Source: Gammaproteobacteria bacterium (GTDB taxonomy: Bacteria > Pseudomonadota > Gammaproteobacteria > SZUA-152). Taken from it: 16,899 nt of DNA. Shown in pieces: positions 15,890 through 16,899 of this stretch; position 1 is the stretch's first letter; the number at the start of each line of letters is the position of its first letter. The position numbers and the translations under genes were made by a program. The DNA is taken from positions 1 to 16,899 of the forward strand of contig JAUWLO010000020.1 of assembly GCA_030613605.1 (NCBI GenBank), read 5' to 3'. The notes under the pieces are model-generated. The model was not told the origin of the DNA, did no database searches, and saw only the letters and a list, made by a program, of their open reading frames with translations.

Positions 15890-15910
15890 TAACAACGTTC
15901 TATAACAACG
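15890..15910. repeat. Tandem direct repeat TAACAACG upstream of dnaK
   Basis: TAACAACG occurs at 15890-15897 and again at 15903-15910, a 13-base period, in the 89-base gap between the 82-residue gene and dnaK. On the transcribed strand it reads CGTTGTTA twice. It could be a regulator site. No sigma32-type promoter or CIRCE-like inverted repeat is visible in this gap. A TTGTCA hexamer at 15920-15915 lacks a properly spaced -10. Confidence 0.35.
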
Positions 15911-15933
15911 AATAGTTGACAAAAATGGAATGC

Positions 15934-16182
15934 CTATTGATTTTCAGGATCACAAGTACCCTCGCGAATCCATAAGCCATTTTTACAATGCAGGAGTTCC
16001 CCACTACCACTACAGACATATTTTCCATTAGGAAAGCTGGTATTGTTAAAATAACAGACAGGCAAATCCTCCACTTCCTGAGCAATTACCTCAAATTCTT
16101 CATCGGTATCCTCAACAATGGGTGATGTATTTAATTCTGGATCAGGTGCGCCAACCTGGCTCGTAATTTGTTCACTAGTCAT
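15934..16182 (-). CDS. Uncharacterised 82-residue acidic protein with a four-cysteine C-terminal module
   Basis: I do not recognise a named family with certainty. Residues 1-40 are acidic and probably disordered (PIVEDTDEEFEVIAQEVEDL at 21-40). Residues 42-77 form a compact module with Cys43, Cys57, Cys66 and Cys77, and the pattern C-Y-F-N-N, F-P-N-G, V-C-S-G-S-G, L-H-C, N-G-x-W, G-x-C. The Gly/Trp/Cys spacing resembles small bacterial cysteine modules of the DUF1496 kind, but the match is by eye only. There is no signal peptide, so disulfides would be unexpected and metal binding is an alternative. It is a real gene: GGGAGAGG lies just before the ATG. It leads the chaperone run, 89 bases before dnaK, and diverges from the dehydrogenase gene. 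Confidence 0.7.
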   Translation of the reverse strand: MTSEQITSQVGAPDPELNTSPIVEDTDEEFEVIAQEVEDLPVCYFNNTSFPNGKYVCSGSGELLHCKNGLWIREGTCDPENQ

Positions 16183-16374
16183 GATGACCTCTCCCTTTAA
16201 AAAAGTTTAATAAACAATACCAAAGCCACTTTTCTTATTTAAAATAATAGAGCCTTCAATATAAGAATAGTCTAAAATTAAAACAGGTATTAATTAATTC
16301 TCACTTATTAGGAGCCCCACGCAGATAAATAATGACAAATTTATAAAGGTATTACTGCAAACAAGGAGTAAGCG

Positions 16375-16899
16375 ATGTCGGATATTTTTGAGTTTGCCGA
16401 CGAATTAGGGCCGTCAAAAATCATTCATATTCACGAGCCCTCCATTAATCTTAAAGCTATTCTTGTGGTGGACAATGTGGCCAAAGGTCCCTCCATTGGT
16501 GGGGTGCGTATGGCACCAGATGTGAGCACCGAAGAATGTTTCCGCCTGGCTCGAGCCATGACCATGAAGAATGCCGCGGCCGGCCTACCGCATGGCGGTG
16601 GTAAGGCCGTGCTCTATGGTGACCCCAGGATGCCCAAGGATCAAAAACAGCAACTTATCCGCGCCCTGGCCTGTTCCCTGCGCAATGTGGAGGAATATAT
16701 TTTTGCACCCGATATGGGTACCGACGAAGAATGCATGGCCTGGGTAAAAGATGAGATTGGTCGCGTGGTCGGCCTGCCTCGAGAAGTGGGCGGTATTCCC
16801 CTGGACGAGATTGGCGCCACCGGCTGGGGTTTGACAAATGTGGTTGATGTGGCCCTCAAGTATTGTATCTTTGAGGTGGAAGGCGCGCGTCGGGGGGTC
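16375..16899 (+). CDS. Glu/Leu/Phe/Val dehydrogenase family (3' end cut by window)
   Basis: The 175 visible residues are the substrate domain and the start of the NAD(P) domain of an amino-acid dehydrogenase that deaminates its substrate reversibly to a 2-oxo acid and ammonia. The markers are GPSIGGVRM (38-46), AMTMKNAAAGLPHGGGKA with substrate Lys65 and catalytic Lys77, APDMGTDEE with catalytic Asp113, and the Rossmann loop GATGWG (147-152). The start ATG has AAGGAG six bases upstream. The N-terminus is short: the core begins near residue 28, as in leucine-dehydrogenase-like members rather than in hexameric GdhA. Which amino acid is used cannot be told from this part. It diverges from the 82-residue gene across an AT-rich 192-base gap. 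Confidence 0.92.
   Translation, partial: MSDIFEFADELGPSKIIHIHEPSINLKAILVVDNVAKGPSIGGVRMAPDVSTEECFRLARAMTMKNAAAGLPHGGGKAVLYGDPRMPKDQKQQLIRALACSLRNVEEYIFAPDMGTDEECMAWVKDEIGRVVGLPREVGGIPLDEIGATGWGLTNVVDVALKYCIFEVEGARRGV

Noticed and set aside
16183..16230. Sigma54-like TGGCTT-N5-TTGT on the minus strand upstream of the 82-residue gene
   Set aside because: The near-invariant GC of the -12 element is absent and only four of six -24 bases match.
16285..16354. AGGTATTA repeated at 16285-16292 and 16347-16354
   Set aside because: In an AT-rich 192-base gap an eight-base repeat this far apart is expected by chance with appreciable probability, and no symmetry or further copy supports it.

Overview
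The window looks like chromosomal DNA of a free-living gammaproteobacterium. The NadA, archease, RtcB, YbhB-type and SpoU-type proteins all have the look of that class. Base composition is moderate by eye (not counted). Genes are packed with short gaps, and I see no rRNA, tRNA, CRISPR array, insertion sequence or phage gene. No stretch over about 200 bases lacks a gene. Genus cannot be told from this sequence alone.

Layout from left to right. (1) 1-1455, minus strand: a divergent GpsA-like dehydrogenase followed by a SpoU/TrmH-type RNA methyltransferase cut by the window edge. (2) 1541-2443, plus strand: an alpha/beta hydrolase with a GHSMG nucleophile elbow. (3) 2478-7885, minus strand: a likely five-gene run reading nadA, HAD phosphatase, Lon-like AAA protease, tandem-CBS protein and DUF1614 membrane protein. 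(4) 8069-9982, plus strand: archease then RtcB, the RNA ligase and its activating partner. (5) 10045-16182, minus strand: a run reading 82-residue cysteine protein, dnaK, dnaJ, Hsp20, 116-residue unknown protein, YbhB/PEBP-like protein and Old Yellow Enzyme reductase. (6) 16375 to the right edge, plus strand: the start of a Glu/Leu dehydrogenase, divergent from block 5.

Taken together, blocks 3 to 5 put RNA repair (archease/RtcB) between a Lon-type protease operon and a second-type Hsp70/Hsp40/Hsp20 chaperone operon, with a redox reductase and two uncharacterised small proteins. This reads as a stress-recovery island for RNA and protein quality control. That reading rests on gene content and adjacency only.

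The most concrete anomaly is the DnaK. It lacks about 24 residues in the N-terminal quarter that Gram-negative DnaK normally has, so it resembles the Gram-positive/archaeal form and is probably an acquired paralogue. A second anomaly is the GpsA-like protein, in which the substrate phosphate-binding Arg-Asn region is replaced by His-His-His-Glu.
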